64,000 nucleotides of DNA. Origin: Marinobacter sediminum. Its GTDB lineage: Bacteria; Pseudomonadota; Gammaproteobacteria; Pseudomonadales; Oleiphilaceae. A program made the position numbers and the translations under genes. Shown piece by piece: positions 9,801 through 18,668 of the stretch; within the stretch, counting starts at the first letter, position 1, and every line of letters starts with the position of its first letter. The stretch lies in contig NZ_JAGTWY010000001.1 of NCBI RefSeq assembly GCF_023657445.1, forward strand, positions 434,001-498,000. The letters are read 5' to 3'. The notes below the pieces were generated by a model that was not told the DNA's origin, did not search any database, and saw only the letters and a program-made list of their open reading frames with translations.

Positions 9801-10369
9801 CACAGGCCGAACTCAAGGTATTCAGCGATGTTGGCCGGGTTGATTGTGGGCATGAAAAAGCTCATGAACGCCACATCGGACTGGTGAGGCATGGAGGAGG
9901 ATACGCACCCGTGGTCATCACCGGCGACCACCAGCACCCCGCCGTGAGGCGAGCTGCCGTAAGTGGTGCCGTGTTTGAGGGCATCACCGGCCCGGTCAAC
10001 GCCGGGACCTTTGCCGTACCAGAGGCCGAACACCCCATCCACCTGACGGTCATCATCGGTTTCCACTTGCTGGGTGCCCAGCATGATGGTTGCGGCCAGG
10101 TCTTCGTTAATCGCCGGTACGAAATCGATGCTGTTGTCGTCCAGCAGCGTTTTGGCCTGCCACAGTGCCTGGTCGTAGGCCCCGAGAGGGGAGCCCCGGT
10201 AGCCGCTGACCATGCCGGCGGTGTTCAGGCCCTGCTTACGATCAAGAGCAGCTTGCATCAGCGGTATGCGGACCAGGGCCTGTGTTCCGGTCAGAAATAC
10301 CCGGCCTGAGTCCCGCAAATAGCGGTCTTCAAGCTTGTAATTGTCGAGTTGTGGGGTATCGGCGGACAT
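6848..10369 (-). CDS. Indolepyruvate:ferredoxin oxidoreductase, fused alpha/beta subunits
   Basis: A 1173-residue single-chain 2-oxoacid:ferredoxin oxidoreductase that oxidatively decarboxylates aryl-pyruvates to aryl-acetyl-CoA with TPP and Fe-S clusters. An N-terminal TPP-enzyme region carries GYRGSPLGAYD. A central TPP-binding part contains CSGCPHNTS, GIGCHFMASWMGRN and GGQPVDG. Cysteine motifs follow near residue 635 (CEGCGDCSVQSNC). A C-terminal gamma domain starts with GGVGGTGVVTVGQL. The ATG at 10369 follows AGGAGGGCGCC. It leads an operon with the aminotransferase and NSS transporter. Lrp/AsnC control from the divergent gene is inferred. This long fused form is common in proteobacteria and is often annotated this way. 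Confidence 0.95.
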   Translation of the reverse strand: MSADTPQLDNYKLEDRYLRDSGRVFLTGTQALVRIPLMQAALDRKQGLNTAGMVSGYRGSPLGAYDQALWQAKTLLDDNSIDFVPAINEDLAATIMLGTQQVETDDDRQVDGVFGLWYGKGPGVDRAGDALKHGTTYGSSPHGGVLVVAGDDHGCVSSSMPHQSDVAFMSFFMPTINPANIAEYLEFGLWGYALSRYSGCWVGFKAISETVESAASVDLPALPEFVTPDDFTSPEGGLHYRWPDLPGPQLETRIEHKLAAVQAFARANPIDRCLYNNTEARFGIVTTGKGHLDLLEALDLLGIDEDRARKMGLDIYKIGMVWPLERHGILNFVHGKEEVLVIEEKRGIIESQIKEYMSEPDRPGEVLITGKQDELGRPLIPYVGELSPKLVAGFLAARLGRFFAVDFSEQLAVMNTMTTAQDPGGVRRLPYFCSGCPHNTSTKVPEGSKALAGIGCHFMASWMGRNTESLIQMGGEGVNWIGKSRYTGNPHVFQNLGEGTYFHSGSMAIRQAVAAGINITYKILFNDAVAMTGGQPVDGQITVPMIAQQVTSEGVRRVVVLSDEPEKYQGHEDQFPKDVTFHDRSELDHVQRELREIPGCTVLIYDQTCAAEKRRRRKRKQFPDPAKRAFINHHVCEGCGDCSVQSNCLSVVPRNTELGRKRKIDQSSCNKDFSCVNGFCPSFVTIEGGQLRKSRGMDTGSVLTRKLADIPEPDLPAMTGSYDLLVGGVGGTGVVTVGQLITMAAHLESRGASVLDFMGFAQKGGTVLSYVRMAPSPDKLHQVRISNGQADAVIACDLVVASSQKALSVLRPNHTRVVANEAELPTADYVLFRDADMQADKRLDLIRDAVGDDHFSRLDANGIADKLLGDTVFSNIMMLGFAWQKGLLPLSQAALMKAIELNGVAIERNKEAFGWGRVAAVAPEAITDLLDNNKAQVVEVKPEPSLDQLIDTRYKHLVNYQNKSWANQYTDLVSQVRKAEENLGQTNLLVTHTVAQQLYRFMAYKDEYEVARLFAETDFMKEVNDTFEGDFKVHFHLAPPIMNRGTDAQGRPKKRQFGPWMFRAFKFLAKLRGLRGSALDPFRFSADRQLDRSLLQDYRQLVERMARELDASNYDTFLQLAELPADVRGYGPVREQAAEAIQEKQSQLTKALDTGRPTLIRTQQAGDKEENHV

Positions 10370-10527
10370 GGCGCCCTCCTTATTTGTCGATTTTATGACC
10401 AAAAGTTTAGACGGAAGTCCGCAAAAGGTGCTTTCTTATTGGATGACCGTTGGCAGAGTTTGCGAAAGAGGTTTTGATAAATGACAATATAAAGAAAGAA
10501 GCTTTGAATAAAATCGGGTGTTACCAA

Positions 10528-11007
10528 ATGAAACAGGTGGAACTGGATAAGCTGGATCGGCGTATCCTTGCGGCCCTGCAGCAGGATGGGCGTATCAGTA
10601 ATCAGTTGCTGGCGGAACAGGTCGGATTATCGCCGGCTGCTTGCTGGCGGCGGGTGAGAACCCTTGAGGAAACCGGGGTCATTCAGGGGTACAGTGCGCG
10701 CGTGGACCCACAGCTTATGGGGCAGGGGTTGTGTGTGCTGGTCAATCTTTCACTTCAGAGGCACAACATTGATAGCACGGCCGAGATTGAGCAGCAGGTC
10801 AGCAGCTACCCTGAGGTGCTTCAGTGCTTTGCTGTCACCGGAACTGCGGACTTCGTACTGAGGGTTATCGTGCCGGATATGGCCAGCTACGATCGCTTCC
10901 TGAACGAAAAGATATTTACCTTGAAGGGGATTTCCCAGGTGAACTCGAATTTTGCCTTGCGGGAGATAAAGAACACCGAGACCATACCGGTGGAAGGATT
11001 GGAGTGA
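10528..11007 (+). CDS. Lrp/AsnC-family transcriptional regulator
   Basis: A 159-residue regulator. Residues about 4-60 form the HTH (LDKLDRRILAALQQDGRIS, then LAEQVGLSPAACWRRV). The remainder is the RAM ligand-binding domain, with the ITGTADFVLRV-like stretch reading VTGTADFVLRVIVPDM. The start chosen is the ATG at 10528, where the family homology begins. It diverges from the aromatic aminotransferase/indolepyruvate oxidoreductase operon across a gap of about 160 bases, so it is the obvious candidate for amino-acid-responsive control of that operon. A bidirectional terminator follows. Confidence 0.93.
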   Translation: MKQVELDKLDRRILAALQQDGRISNQLLAEQVGLSPAACWRRVRTLEETGVIQGYSARVDPQLMGQGLCVLVNLSLQRHNIDSTAEIEQQVSSYPEVLQCFAVTGTADFVLRVIVPDMASYDRFLNEKIFTLKGISQVNSNFALREIKNTETIPVEGLE

Positions 11008-11020
11008 GGCAGCAGGCATA

Positions 11021-11048
11021 AAAAAAGGCAGCCGAAGCTGCCTTTTTT
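11021..11048. terminator. Bidirectional rho-independent terminator
   Basis: A GGCAGC-CGAA-GCTGCC hairpin (stems 11027-11032 and 11037-11042) is flanked by six A on the left and six T on the right. It can therefore end both the plus-strand lrp-type gene and the minus-strand cold-shock gene. Confidence 0.92.
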
Positions 11049-11074
11049 GCGGTTATTGCTTAATCCGTTAAGGA

Positions 11075-11281
11075 TTAAAGAGCAACAACGTTCTCCGCCT
11101 GAGGACCTTTCTGGCCCTGAGTCACGGTGAACTCGACTTCTTGGCCTTCGGCCAGAGTCTTGAAACCACCGCCTTGAATGGCGCTGTAGTGAACAAATAC
11201 GTCCGGGCCGCCTTCACGAGTGATGAAACCAAAACCTTTTGCTTCGTTGAAGAACTTAACGTTGCCGGTAACTGTAGACAT
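11075..11281 (-). CDS. Cold-shock-domain protein, CspA family
   Basis: A 68-residue single cold-shock domain with RNP1 (KGFGFI, residues 15-20) and RNP2 (VFVHYSAI). It binds single-stranded RNA or DNA and acts as an RNA chaperone. AGGAAAG lies before the ATG. About 210 bases without a gene precede it, which allows a long 5' leader of the kind used for cold induction in csp genes. The shared bidirectional terminator ends the transcript. Which csp paralogue it is cannot be told. Confidence 0.95.
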   Translation of the reverse strand: MSTVTGNVKFFNEAKGFGFITREGGPDVFVHYSAIQGGGFKTLAEGQEVEFTVTQGQKGPQAENVVAL

Positions 11282-11493
11282 AATATAACTTTCCTGAAAT
11301 CAATCTGTAATGTGCCGTCAGGCTATCGTCGTGATAACTGATCAGCGGTATGCGGGAAACAAAAAACTTGCGGGATCAAAAACAGGACGTGCTACTAGTT
11401 ACAACTCGGAGGCGTCTTATTCATGAAATGCTTTGCTAATCTTTCCAACGAGAGTCACTTTACGCGAGAAACCTGAAAACGCAAAGCAATTTT
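11282..11493 (-). promoter_or_regulatory. Leader/promoter region of the cold-shock gene
   Basis: This 212-base noncoding gap separates the csp start codon from the end of the large GGDEF-EAL gene. It is AT-rich relative to its flanks and has no open frame. By analogy with csp genes it should hold the promoter and a structured 5' UTR. I could not assign a convincing -35/-10 pair by eye. Confidence 0.4.
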
Positions 11494-14400
11494 TTATACG
11501 CAGAAACCCGTGTAGGCGGTTTTTTCGTTTTTGAGGCTGTCCAGCCGTCTCGGCTTTGCGATCCCGTAACCCTGGGCGAAGTCCACCTGTATCTCCCGAA
11601 GGCTTTCAATGATCTCCAGGTTTTCGACGTATTCGGCGATCGTTTTCAGGTCCAGAAAATGACAGAGTTCATTGATGGAGCGGACCATGGCGTAGTTTGT
11701 CAGGTTCGTGGCCATGTCACGGACAAACGTACCGTCGATCTTCACATAGTCTACCGGCAATTTCTGAAGGTAGGCATAGGACGACATTCCGGTACCAAAA
11801 TCATCCAGTGCGAACCGGCATTCCAGTCGTTGCATCTCTCGCATGAAGTCTGCGGCGTAGTGGAGGTTGGATACCGCTGAGGTTTCGGTGACCTCAAAAC
11901 ATATTCTGGGTGTATGGCTGCGGTTCTGCCTGAGAATGGATTCAAGCTTTAGCATGAAGGTGTCGTCGCTCAACGAGCAACCAGAAAGGTTCACGTTGAG
12001 GGTGTCGATACCTGCGAGGGTTTCGCGGTTGTCATTCATCCAGCCGAGCACCTCTTCCACCACCCAGAGGTCCACCAGAGTGCTTCGCCGGAATTTTTCC
12101 GCAGCCTCGATGTAATTCTGGGGCGATACTTCGTTGCCAGAGGCGTTTCTCATCCCCAGCAGGAGTTCGTAGGATTTGCCGGTGCCGGGTGAGTCATGCA
12201 AGGGAACGATAGGCTGAGCCCGAAGGTAGAGGCTGCCGTCGCGTATGCTGCGGTCGATCTCGGACACCCACTGAGGCGTTGCCGGCCTGGATTCATCTGG
12301 TGTTTCCCTGAGCAGTTCCGTGCGATTGCCGCCCAGGCGCTTGACCGATTTCAGCGAAAGGCTGGAACGGTTCAGCAGGTCACCGGCGGAGCCTGCATTA
12401 ATGGTTATCGGGTAGACACATGAGCTGATGGTGACGCTGAATTCCGCATCGCCATGACTGAAGGTCTGCTCTTCAAAATCCCGACGCAGTATTTCGGCGA
12501 AATCGAGGCATTCCTCAATGGATGTATTGCCCAGCAGTATGGCGAATTCATTGCCGCTGATTCGGCCAAGATACGTTTCAGACTCCCGGTGCTCGACATG
12601 CCTCTGGATCAACTGACCGGTGGCTTTAAGCAGGGCATCGCCGGCCTGTGCGCCGTAGGAGGCGTTTATAACGCTGAACTCGTCGATGTCGAGCACGATA
12701 AGTGCCCCAGCGCTGTTGTCCGGGTTTTCGGTCAAGAGGCCGGCGAGATGTTTCTCGAAATCATGGCGATACATGCAACCGGTCAGGGCGTCGTGAGTCG
12801 CCTGAAAGTTCAGTCGTTGGTAGACGTTCTGAACGATATTGAACAGGCTCTGGTCCACGAAAGGAACTTCCCCTTCATCCACGATCCACGCTTCGCCGGT
12901 TGCGAGTTTCTGGACAAACTCAGAAAACTCATAGCTGATTTCGCTCATTCCCTTCGGCGACAGGAAAACGAACCGCAAGACATCTTCACCGCCCCAAACC
13001 ATTCGTATGCGGCGTCTTTCTCCACTATCAAGAGCAAGCTCCACCCAGTCACCAGCGCCAAGCGACCGGGCTCTTTGTGCCCAACGGTTTTCTTCGGGTT
13101 CACTCGGGGGTGTCTGTTGATCTGGTTCTTCGCCGTAGTGGTCTACCATTACGGTACGGGCTTTCTTTTGGTGCCGGATCTGATCGGTGAGCTCTGCCAT
13201 GACCGACTGGAAGCGGGCGATGTCGCCGACACTTCGCAGTTCCCGGTCTATGAATTTCAGCACAGTGCCACTTTCCAGCTCCCGTTCAAAAGCTCGCTCC
13301 TCATGATGTCCTCCCGGTGAAAGCCACTCCTGGAGCAGAATCACGACCTCCATAAGTTCTTCATGGTGAGGGCTCTCTGGCCCTTCGCGCAGCAGTGCAA
13401 GGACCATGAGCTGCTCCCAGCCGGATTCGAGCAAATCCATGAGTACGACAGGGACTTCTTTGCCGGCGAGCAGAGTATTCAGCTGTTGCTGAACCTGCTT
13501 TCGGGTATTTTTCAGGCGTTCCTTGCCTTCCAGTGCCTTGGCCAGCCGCTCGGAATTTCTGAGGAACGACTGATCCTGACGTTCAACCAGTTTTTTGAGT
13601 TTATGGTTGAGGTCCTTAAGCCGATCCGGGTCCTCTGTCTCAGACTGAACCAGTTCTCCAATGATTGCGGAAACGGTGGATTCGAGACTCTTGGTTGAAA
13701 TCCTGTCGGCGAAACTGAGTTTCATCAGGTTATTGACGATTTCCCGGGCGGGATGATCTTTCTCATTAAGAAATCCCGGAGTATTGAGCAGCTCTTCAAA
13801 GACCGGGAGGCGGAGCTGTTCAAGTTCGTTCCGCAGGGCATCAGACAGTCCGTTTTGACCTTTAAGCGGCGCAAAGAGCTGGTCGACCAGGTTGGCCTTC
13901 TCCAGGGTTTGCTGATCAAGAGAGCTGCCCAGGTCTGGATCGTTATCGGCCAGCTCACGAATGGCACGGCTGATTTCCGGTTGATCGGTCCGCAGCTTAT
14001 CAAGCAGATCTGCTCGTTTGGGTTTCAGGTTTTCGCAGAACTGAGGGCTGGATTTGTGCCAGCCTCCCGGACTGGCGTCGGGACTGTGCTGCAATCCCAT
14101 CAATCGGAAAATCGACTGGTCAGGTGTCTTCTGGGGATCTGTTTCGGCTTCCCCTACAGTGTCGGTGTCGTCCCCGGAGAGCGGGTGTTCATCAGCGGCA
14201 GTATCATCCTTCTGAAGGTCTTCGGACGAGGCTTCCTCACGGAGTGACCAGTTTGCTGGAAGATCACTGTAATTGAGCGTTCTGAGCCCAGCCCTGGTGC
14301 ATTCATGGATCAACGATTGCGTGGCGGTTGGCCAGATCTCATTCAGAGCAATTTCGAACGCATGGTAAATGGTTTGTCGGTGTTCCCGGCTGATACCCAA

Positions 14401-15237
14401 CCGGTCTACGGCATATTGCAGGCAGACGCATAACGATCGGGGAGACAGGGGGTTATTCGAATCGCTGACATCCCGCCTGAAAATCCGGTTGAGCAGCTGA
14501 TTCAGGGCAAACAGGGTATTGGAGTGGTTTTCGGCGAGCCTGGAGGCGACTATTTGAAGCCCCAGCCAGTCTTCGAACACATGCTGCTGAAGAAGATGTA
14601 ACTCGTTGCTTTTGTCGCTGCGGCCGGGTTCAGTCGTCAGGTCTGCGCTGGTGGCGGAAAAGCGGGCTTCGAAATCCTGAAAGATCTGGGATTGCCGGCT
14701 GTTGAAGATAAAGCGCATGTCCTTCAGGCGGGTAATTTCGCGGACTTCTGCAGCGTTGTCCAGATCCTTTTCAATGCCGTCTCTGGCGTTTTCTACAAAC
14801 TCAGCAAGCAGACTTTCGAGCAGACAAATGCTGTGTTGCCGGTAGAGTCGCCCTAACGACTCGATGGCTGCACCGTTGCCGAGCAATTGCGTTTGCCTCG
14901 AGCCATGCTCTAGCGTCTGAAGTGCGTCTGAGACCGGTTGTTCCGATTGGGTTCGGAAGGTCAAGCCCTGCTCCTTTTCCCATCTTGCCTTGCCTTTGAG
15001 GTGAAGGTGCTGCTCTTCGGAGTCTGTGAGCCTGCATATGTGCAACTCAGTCTGATGGGAGTGGCCGTCTGCGAGTTGATGACTTATGGAAGGGGATGTC
15101 AGCTCTCCGAGGGAAAGAATAACCTGATTGTTCAGCATACTAACATCGGAAACGATACAGCCGCAGGGAGGCGTGCCCTGAGCCACGAGGATAACATCCA
15201 TTGTGAGTTTGGCGTTCCGGGACTGATCTGAACTCAT
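11494..15237 (-). CDS. DUF1631-GGDEF-EAL cyclic-di-GMP protein
   Basis: A very large (1247 residues) predicted cytosolic protein. An N-terminal region of about 130 residues may be PilZ-like. It is followed by a DUF1631-type helical region (from about residue 135, LYRQHSICLLESLLAEF, to about 740), a diguanylate-cyclase domain (about 805-980) and an EAL phosphodiesterase domain (about 995-1240). The GGDEF signature is degenerate, SGNEF at about 894-898. EAL catalytic elements look intact: ELL near 1023, NVNLSG, FEVTET, DDFGTG, VKIDG, AEYVE and AQGYG. I therefore infer a phosphodiesterase with a regulatory GGDEF domain. AAGGAAGG lies before the ATG; it is transcribed alone. Confidence 0.88.
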   Translation of the reverse strand: MSSDQSRNAKLTMDVILVAQGTPPCGCIVSDVSMLNNQVILSLGELTSPSISHQLADGHSHQTELHICRLTDSEEQHLHLKGKARWEKEQGLTFRTQSEQPVSDALQTLEHGSRQTQLLGNGAAIESLGRLYRQHSICLLESLLAEFVENARDGIEKDLDNAAEVREITRLKDMRFIFNSRQSQIFQDFEARFSATSADLTTEPGRSDKSNELHLLQQHVFEDWLGLQIVASRLAENHSNTLFALNQLLNRIFRRDVSDSNNPLSPRSLCVCLQYAVDRLGISREHRQTIYHAFEIALNEIWPTATQSLIHECTRAGLRTLNYSDLPANWSLREEASSEDLQKDDTAADEHPLSGDDTDTVGEAETDPQKTPDQSIFRLMGLQHSPDASPGGWHKSSPQFCENLKPKRADLLDKLRTDQPEISRAIRELADNDPDLGSSLDQQTLEKANLVDQLFAPLKGQNGLSDALRNELEQLRLPVFEELLNTPGFLNEKDHPAREIVNNLMKLSFADRISTKSLESTVSAIIGELVQSETEDPDRLKDLNHKLKKLVERQDQSFLRNSERLAKALEGKERLKNTRKQVQQQLNTLLAGKEVPVVLMDLLESGWEQLMVLALLREGPESPHHEELMEVVILLQEWLSPGGHHEERAFERELESGTVLKFIDRELRSVGDIARFQSVMAELTDQIRHQKKARTVMVDHYGEEPDQQTPPSEPEENRWAQRARSLGAGDWVELALDSGERRRIRMVWGGEDVLRFVFLSPKGMSEISYEFSEFVQKLATGEAWIVDEGEVPFVDQSLFNIVQNVYQRLNFQATHDALTGCMYRHDFEKHLAGLLTENPDNSAGALIVLDIDEFSVINASYGAQAGDALLKATGQLIQRHVEHRESETYLGRISGNEFAILLGNTSIEECLDFAEILRRDFEEQTFSHGDAEFSVTISSCVYPITINAGSAGDLLNRSSLSLKSVKRLGGNRTELLRETPDESRPATPQWVSEIDRSIRDGSLYLRAQPIVPLHDSPGTGKSYELLLGMRNASGNEVSPQNYIEAAEKFRRSTLVDLWVVEEVLGWMNDNRETLAGIDTLNVNLSGCSLSDDTFMLKLESILRQNRSHTPRICFEVTETSAVSNLHYAADFMREMQRLECRFALDDFGTGMSSYAYLQKLPVDYVKIDGTFVRDMATNLTNYAMVRSINELCHFLDLKTIAEYVENLEIIESLREIQVDFAQGYGIAKPRRLDSLKNEKTAYTGFCV

Positions 15238-15393
15238 CTACTGCCTTCCTTTGCAGCCAAAACAGAATCTTTTTGCTATGGAAGCACCTTCACTCTAGAG
15301 AGGGATTGACTTTTTCGCAAAGTGAATCTACCGACGCGATATTGTAAATTACGTGGTTAGGCCCGGGATGGGGCGTCTCAATCAGTCATCAAT

Positions 15394-16365
15394 TCAGGAC
15401 GATTCTCTGGCAACCAGGTTCATTTCCCTGTCCAGTCGATAGCTGTCGAAATCTCTGGCGAGGTAAAGGTTGCCCCGGTAAATCCCCCTCGCTTCCGACT
15501 CCACCTCACCAATGTGCGGATAGGCATTGGGGTTGAACTGGTAGCGGGAGCTGAAATGTGTGAGTACCAGGTTTGGCAGTTTCACTGATTGAGCAAAGCG
15601 CGCTACCTGCGCCGCCGAACTGTGTTGGGGCCAGGTGCCGACACGGTCTGCGACTTCCTGGGTATAGGTCGCTTCATGTATCAGCACCTGGGCATCCTTG
15701 CAGGTTTCCTGCAGCAGCTCCGGTGTGTCGTTGTCGCCGCCAACCACTATTTTTCGGGGCGAGCGGGTGATGGTTGTGTAGTCATCGCTGCGTAACAGGG
15801 TTCCGCTTTCAAGGACCGCATCCAGTCCCTGTTGCAGTTTTCCCCATGCCGGCCCTGCTTCAATACCGTCAGCGAGTAGTTTTTCCTTGAGGAGCTGGCG
15901 CTCCAGGTTTGTCTCCGTAAACGCAAATGCCCTGCACGACACCCTGTGAGAAAGGGCCGTTGCGGTCACCTGACACGCGCCGTCCTCCCAGGCGAAGTCG
16001 CTGGCCTCGGAATCGATAAATTTCAGTTCGTAGCTCAGGCTGGAGTCTGTGTTGCCGAGTGCAGCCTCGACGAAGGAGCGAACCGGTCTTGGTGCGATCA
16101 GGAACAGCGGCTCGCTGCGGCCGAGCATGGACGCACTGGTCAAGAGGCCGGGTAGCCCGAAGGTATGGTCCCCGTGAACATGGGTAATAAAGATTGCCTG
16201 TAACTGCATTACGGAATATCGGGTCTTCAAGAGCTGCTGCTGGGTGCCTTCACCGCAGTCGATCAGGTACCAGTGTTTCGGTTTGCCATGCTGCAGGGCC
16301 AGGCCGGTGACATTCCTGGCCCTGGTGGGCGTGCCCGCGGATGTGCCCAGAAAGGTGAATTCCAT
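15394..16365 (-). CDS. rnz: Ribonuclease Z
   Basis: A 323-residue metallo-beta-lactamase-fold tRNA 3' endonuclease. It opens MEFTFLGTSAGTPT, as RNase Z proteins do. The zinc motif THVHGDHTFG (His62, His64, Asp66, His67) is intact, and the later HEATY and LTHFSSRY motifs are also present. The enzyme trims tRNA precursors that lack, or carry, encoded CCA depending on the species. GAGG precedes the ATG. It is transcribed alone on the minus strand and diverges from the MscS gene. Confidence 0.93.
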   Translation of the reverse strand: MEFTFLGTSAGTPTRARNVTGLALQHGKPKHWYLIDCGEGTQQQLLKTRYSVMQLQAIFITHVHGDHTFGLPGLLTSASMLGRSEPLFLIAPRPVRSFVEAALGNTDSSLSYELKFIDSEASDFAWEDGACQVTATALSHRVSCRAFAFTETNLERQLLKEKLLADGIEAGPAWGKLQQGLDAVLESGTLLRSDDYTTITRSPRKIVVGGDNDTPELLQETCKDAQVLIHEATYTQEVADRVGTWPQHSSAAQVARFAQSVKLPNLVLTHFSSRYQFNPNAYPHIGEVESEARGIYRGNLYLARDFDSYRLDREMNLVARESS

Positions 16366-16471
16366 AACGCCTCTTTTGTCTCAATTGTGCCGTTTCCAGT
16401 TTTATCATATCTTGCGCCTCGGAAATGCCTGCTATCTTAAGGCAGAGTGAAACCGGTGAGTGGAGCAGGAC

Positions 16472-17554
16472 ATGTGGGAATCGATTGAGGCAGGGTTGCG
16501 AGCGTGGCTGGTTCCGGGCCTGTCTGCGCTGCTTTCCGTGGGAATTACCTACCTTGTTTTTCGCCTTGCGCTTGGCGCGGTTCGGCGGTTGACCCGTCGC
16601 AAAGCCATCCCCCGCCTGTTTCTGGATGCTGCGGATCGGGCCCTGGGGGTATTCGTCTGCCTGCTGGTGCTCAACGGGGTGCTGGAAGCCGCGCCATCCG
16701 ATCTGCCGTTTCTGGCGGAGCTTCAGCACACCGCGACCCTGTTTCTGATTCTGTCCGTGACCTGGGCGATGGTGCGTTGTACGTCGGCAATCGGAAAGGT
16801 GGTTGTCACCCTCAACCCGGTTCTGGAGGGGGAGTGGAAGCGCGCCCGAACAGTGGAAACCCAGACCCATTTTCTCGTTCGCGGGCTGAATATTCTGATC
16901 GTGATACTGGGCCTCGGTGCTGCACTGATGACTTTTGATTCAGTGCGTCATGTGGGAGGCAGTCTGCTTGCTTCGGCGGGTGTCGGTGGCATTATTCTGG
17001 GCTTTGCAGCGAGGCCGGTGCTGGGAAGTCTTCTCGCAGGGATGCAGATTGCGCTCACTCAGCCATTCCGGATTGACGATGTGCTTTATGTGCAGGGTGA
17101 ATGGTGCTGGGTCGAGGAGGTCACGGCGACTTATGTGGTGCTGCGGGTCTGGGATCTGCGTCGTTTGATTGTGCCGTTGCAGTGGTTCATCGAGAATCCG
17201 TTCCAGAACTGGTCCAGAAACAATGCGGACCTGCTGGGTACGGTGTTTATCCGGCTGGATTACGCCATGCCGATGAATCCTTTGAGAGAGGAGTTTGCGC
17301 GACTTCTTCGACAGTCATCGCAATGGGATGGCAAGACCGAAACCGTGCAGGTGACGGAGTCTGACGACCGCACCATCCAGGTCCGCTTTCTGATGAGTGC
17401 TCCCGATTCCAGTAAGGCATGGGATCTCCGGTGTGCGGTAAGAGAAGGCTTGATCAGCTTCCTGCAAGAGCATTATCCGGACTACCTGCCACGGATTCGC
17501 GCACGCCTGGTGGATGGGGAAGAGGTCGAAGAGCTGTCAGCGCCGCCAAGGTGA
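16472..17554 (+). CDS. Small-conductance mechanosensitive channel, MscS family
   Basis: A 360-residue membrane protein with about four hydrophobic helices (residues 10-35, 58-80, 90-112, 135-190). The pore-lining part is rich in Gly and Ala (GGSLLASAGVGGIILGFAARP), followed by a soluble beta domain with LTQPFRIDDVLYVQGEW and the NPFQNWSR stretch. This is the MscS architecture; it would release osmolytes under hypo-osmotic shock. The ATG at 16472 is chosen because GGAGCAGGAC sits just before it; a GTG four codons upstream is possible. Its last 18 bases overlap the convergent pirin gene. Confidence 0.88.
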   Translation: MWESIEAGLRAWLVPGLSALLSVGITYLVFRLALGAVRRLTRRKAIPRLFLDAADRALGVFVCLLVLNGVLEAAPSDLPFLAELQHTATLFLILSVTWAMVRCTSAIGKVVVTLNPVLEGEWKRARTVETQTHFLVRGLNILIVILGLGAALMTFDSVRHVGGSLLASAGVGGIILGFAARPVLGSLLAGMQIALTQPFRIDDVLYVQGEWCWVEEVTATYVVLRVWDLRRLIVPLQWFIENPFQNWSRNNADLLGTVFIRLDYAMPMNPLREEFARLLRQSSQWDGKTETVQVTESDDRTIQVRFLMSAPDSSKAWDLRCAVREGLISFLQEHYPDYLPRIRARLVDGEEVEELSAPPR

Positions 17555-18412
17555 TGGCGGCCCTTGTAACCGGTCTCCCTGCCATTCGGGGATGTCGCCG
17601 AACCGAAGGCTCTGGTTCTCCCAGTCCTGTTCGGCTTCGACTATCTCCTCTTTGCAATAACCCACGTAGTTCCACCAGATGACCACATCCTTACCCAACG
17701 GCTGGCCGCCGATAAGCAACATACGGGTTTCCGGATCACAGGCAACGGTCAGCTTTTCCAGGCCATTGCCGATATAAGCCAGTTCGTCGGTCTCAAAGCG
17801 CTCACCGTTAATCTCGCAGGCCCCGGTGAGGGGCAGAATGCCGTATTCAAAATCAGGTTCCAGGACCAGCTCAATGGTCAGGGACATCTGGCAGTCGATA
17901 TCGAGCCCTACTAGCGCTGAATATTGCAGGGTGTCGGCTTGCCGGGACTCGTACTGTCCGGTGAGCAGGGTCCAGGTTGCCCCCTGATTCTGCCAGCAGG
18001 GAAGAGACGGGTAATGATCAAAGCGCGGTGGTACGTTGCGATCCCCTTCCGGAAGGGCAATCCAAAGTTGCGCGGCATGCAGGGTCCGGTCGCCGAACAG
18101 GGATTCCTCCGTGTGGCTGACTCCGCGTCCGGCGGTCATCAGGTTAACCTCGCCCGGCCGAATGGGCTGTGCCGTACCGAGGCTGTCCCGGTGCAGCAGT
18201 TCGCCCTGGATCATCCAGGTAAAGGTTTGCAGTCCAATGTGCGGGTGGGGGGCAACTCGCAGTCCCTGGCTTGCTTCATCATCGAACGTTATGGGGCCAA
18301 TGTGATCCATAAAACACCAGGCGCCTATTTGACGGAGGCCCCGGGTAGGGAGGTTGCGTGCGACAGGAATACCACCCACTTCTCCGGTTCGTGCCTGAAA
18401 GCGCTGTGTCAT
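17537..18412 (-). CDS. Pirin family protein
   Basis: A 291-residue bicupin. The N-terminal iron-binding cupin has PHPHIGLQTFTW, LMTAGRGVSHTEES and related His/Glu ligands; the C-terminal cupin is degenerate, as usual. Some bacterial pirins are quercetin dioxygenases or redox regulators, and a specific function cannot be assigned here. It is a single-gene unit on the minus strand; its start faces the dienoyl-CoA isomerase gene across a gap of about 256 bases that should hold both promoters. Confidence 0.92.
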   Translation of the reverse strand: MTQRFQARTGEVGGIPVARNLPTRGLRQIGAWCFMDHIGPITFDDEASQGLRVAPHPHIGLQTFTWMIQGELLHRDSLGTAQPIRPGEVNLMTAGRGVSHTEESLFGDRTLHAAQLWIALPEGDRNVPPRFDHYPSLPCWQNQGATWTLLTGQYESRQADTLQYSALVGLDIDCQMSLTIELVLEPDFEYGILPLTGACEINGERFETDELAYIGNGLEKLTVACDPETRMLLIGGQPLGKDVVIWWNYVGYCKEEIVEAEQDWENQSLRFGDIPEWQGDRLQGPPSPWRR

Positions 18413-18668
18413 GATTCTGGTCTCTCTCCGTGGACCTTCAGCATGGTCTCGACGGAACCAAACGGCAAGTCTGTTGATGGTCCGGCTGAAATCGCCTTAT
18501 AGTTCCTGAATGAAAGAGACACCGCCAATCCCGGTAACCGAATTTACCGATCTCTTGCTGGACACTGTCTGCTCCCGGGCCGCATCGCCGGACTGTCCCG
18601 TCATTTCCGATTCGGTGTCATTTTCCGTATGCTTCTCCAGAACAAGAGACGATCAAAGGAGTTTTGTC

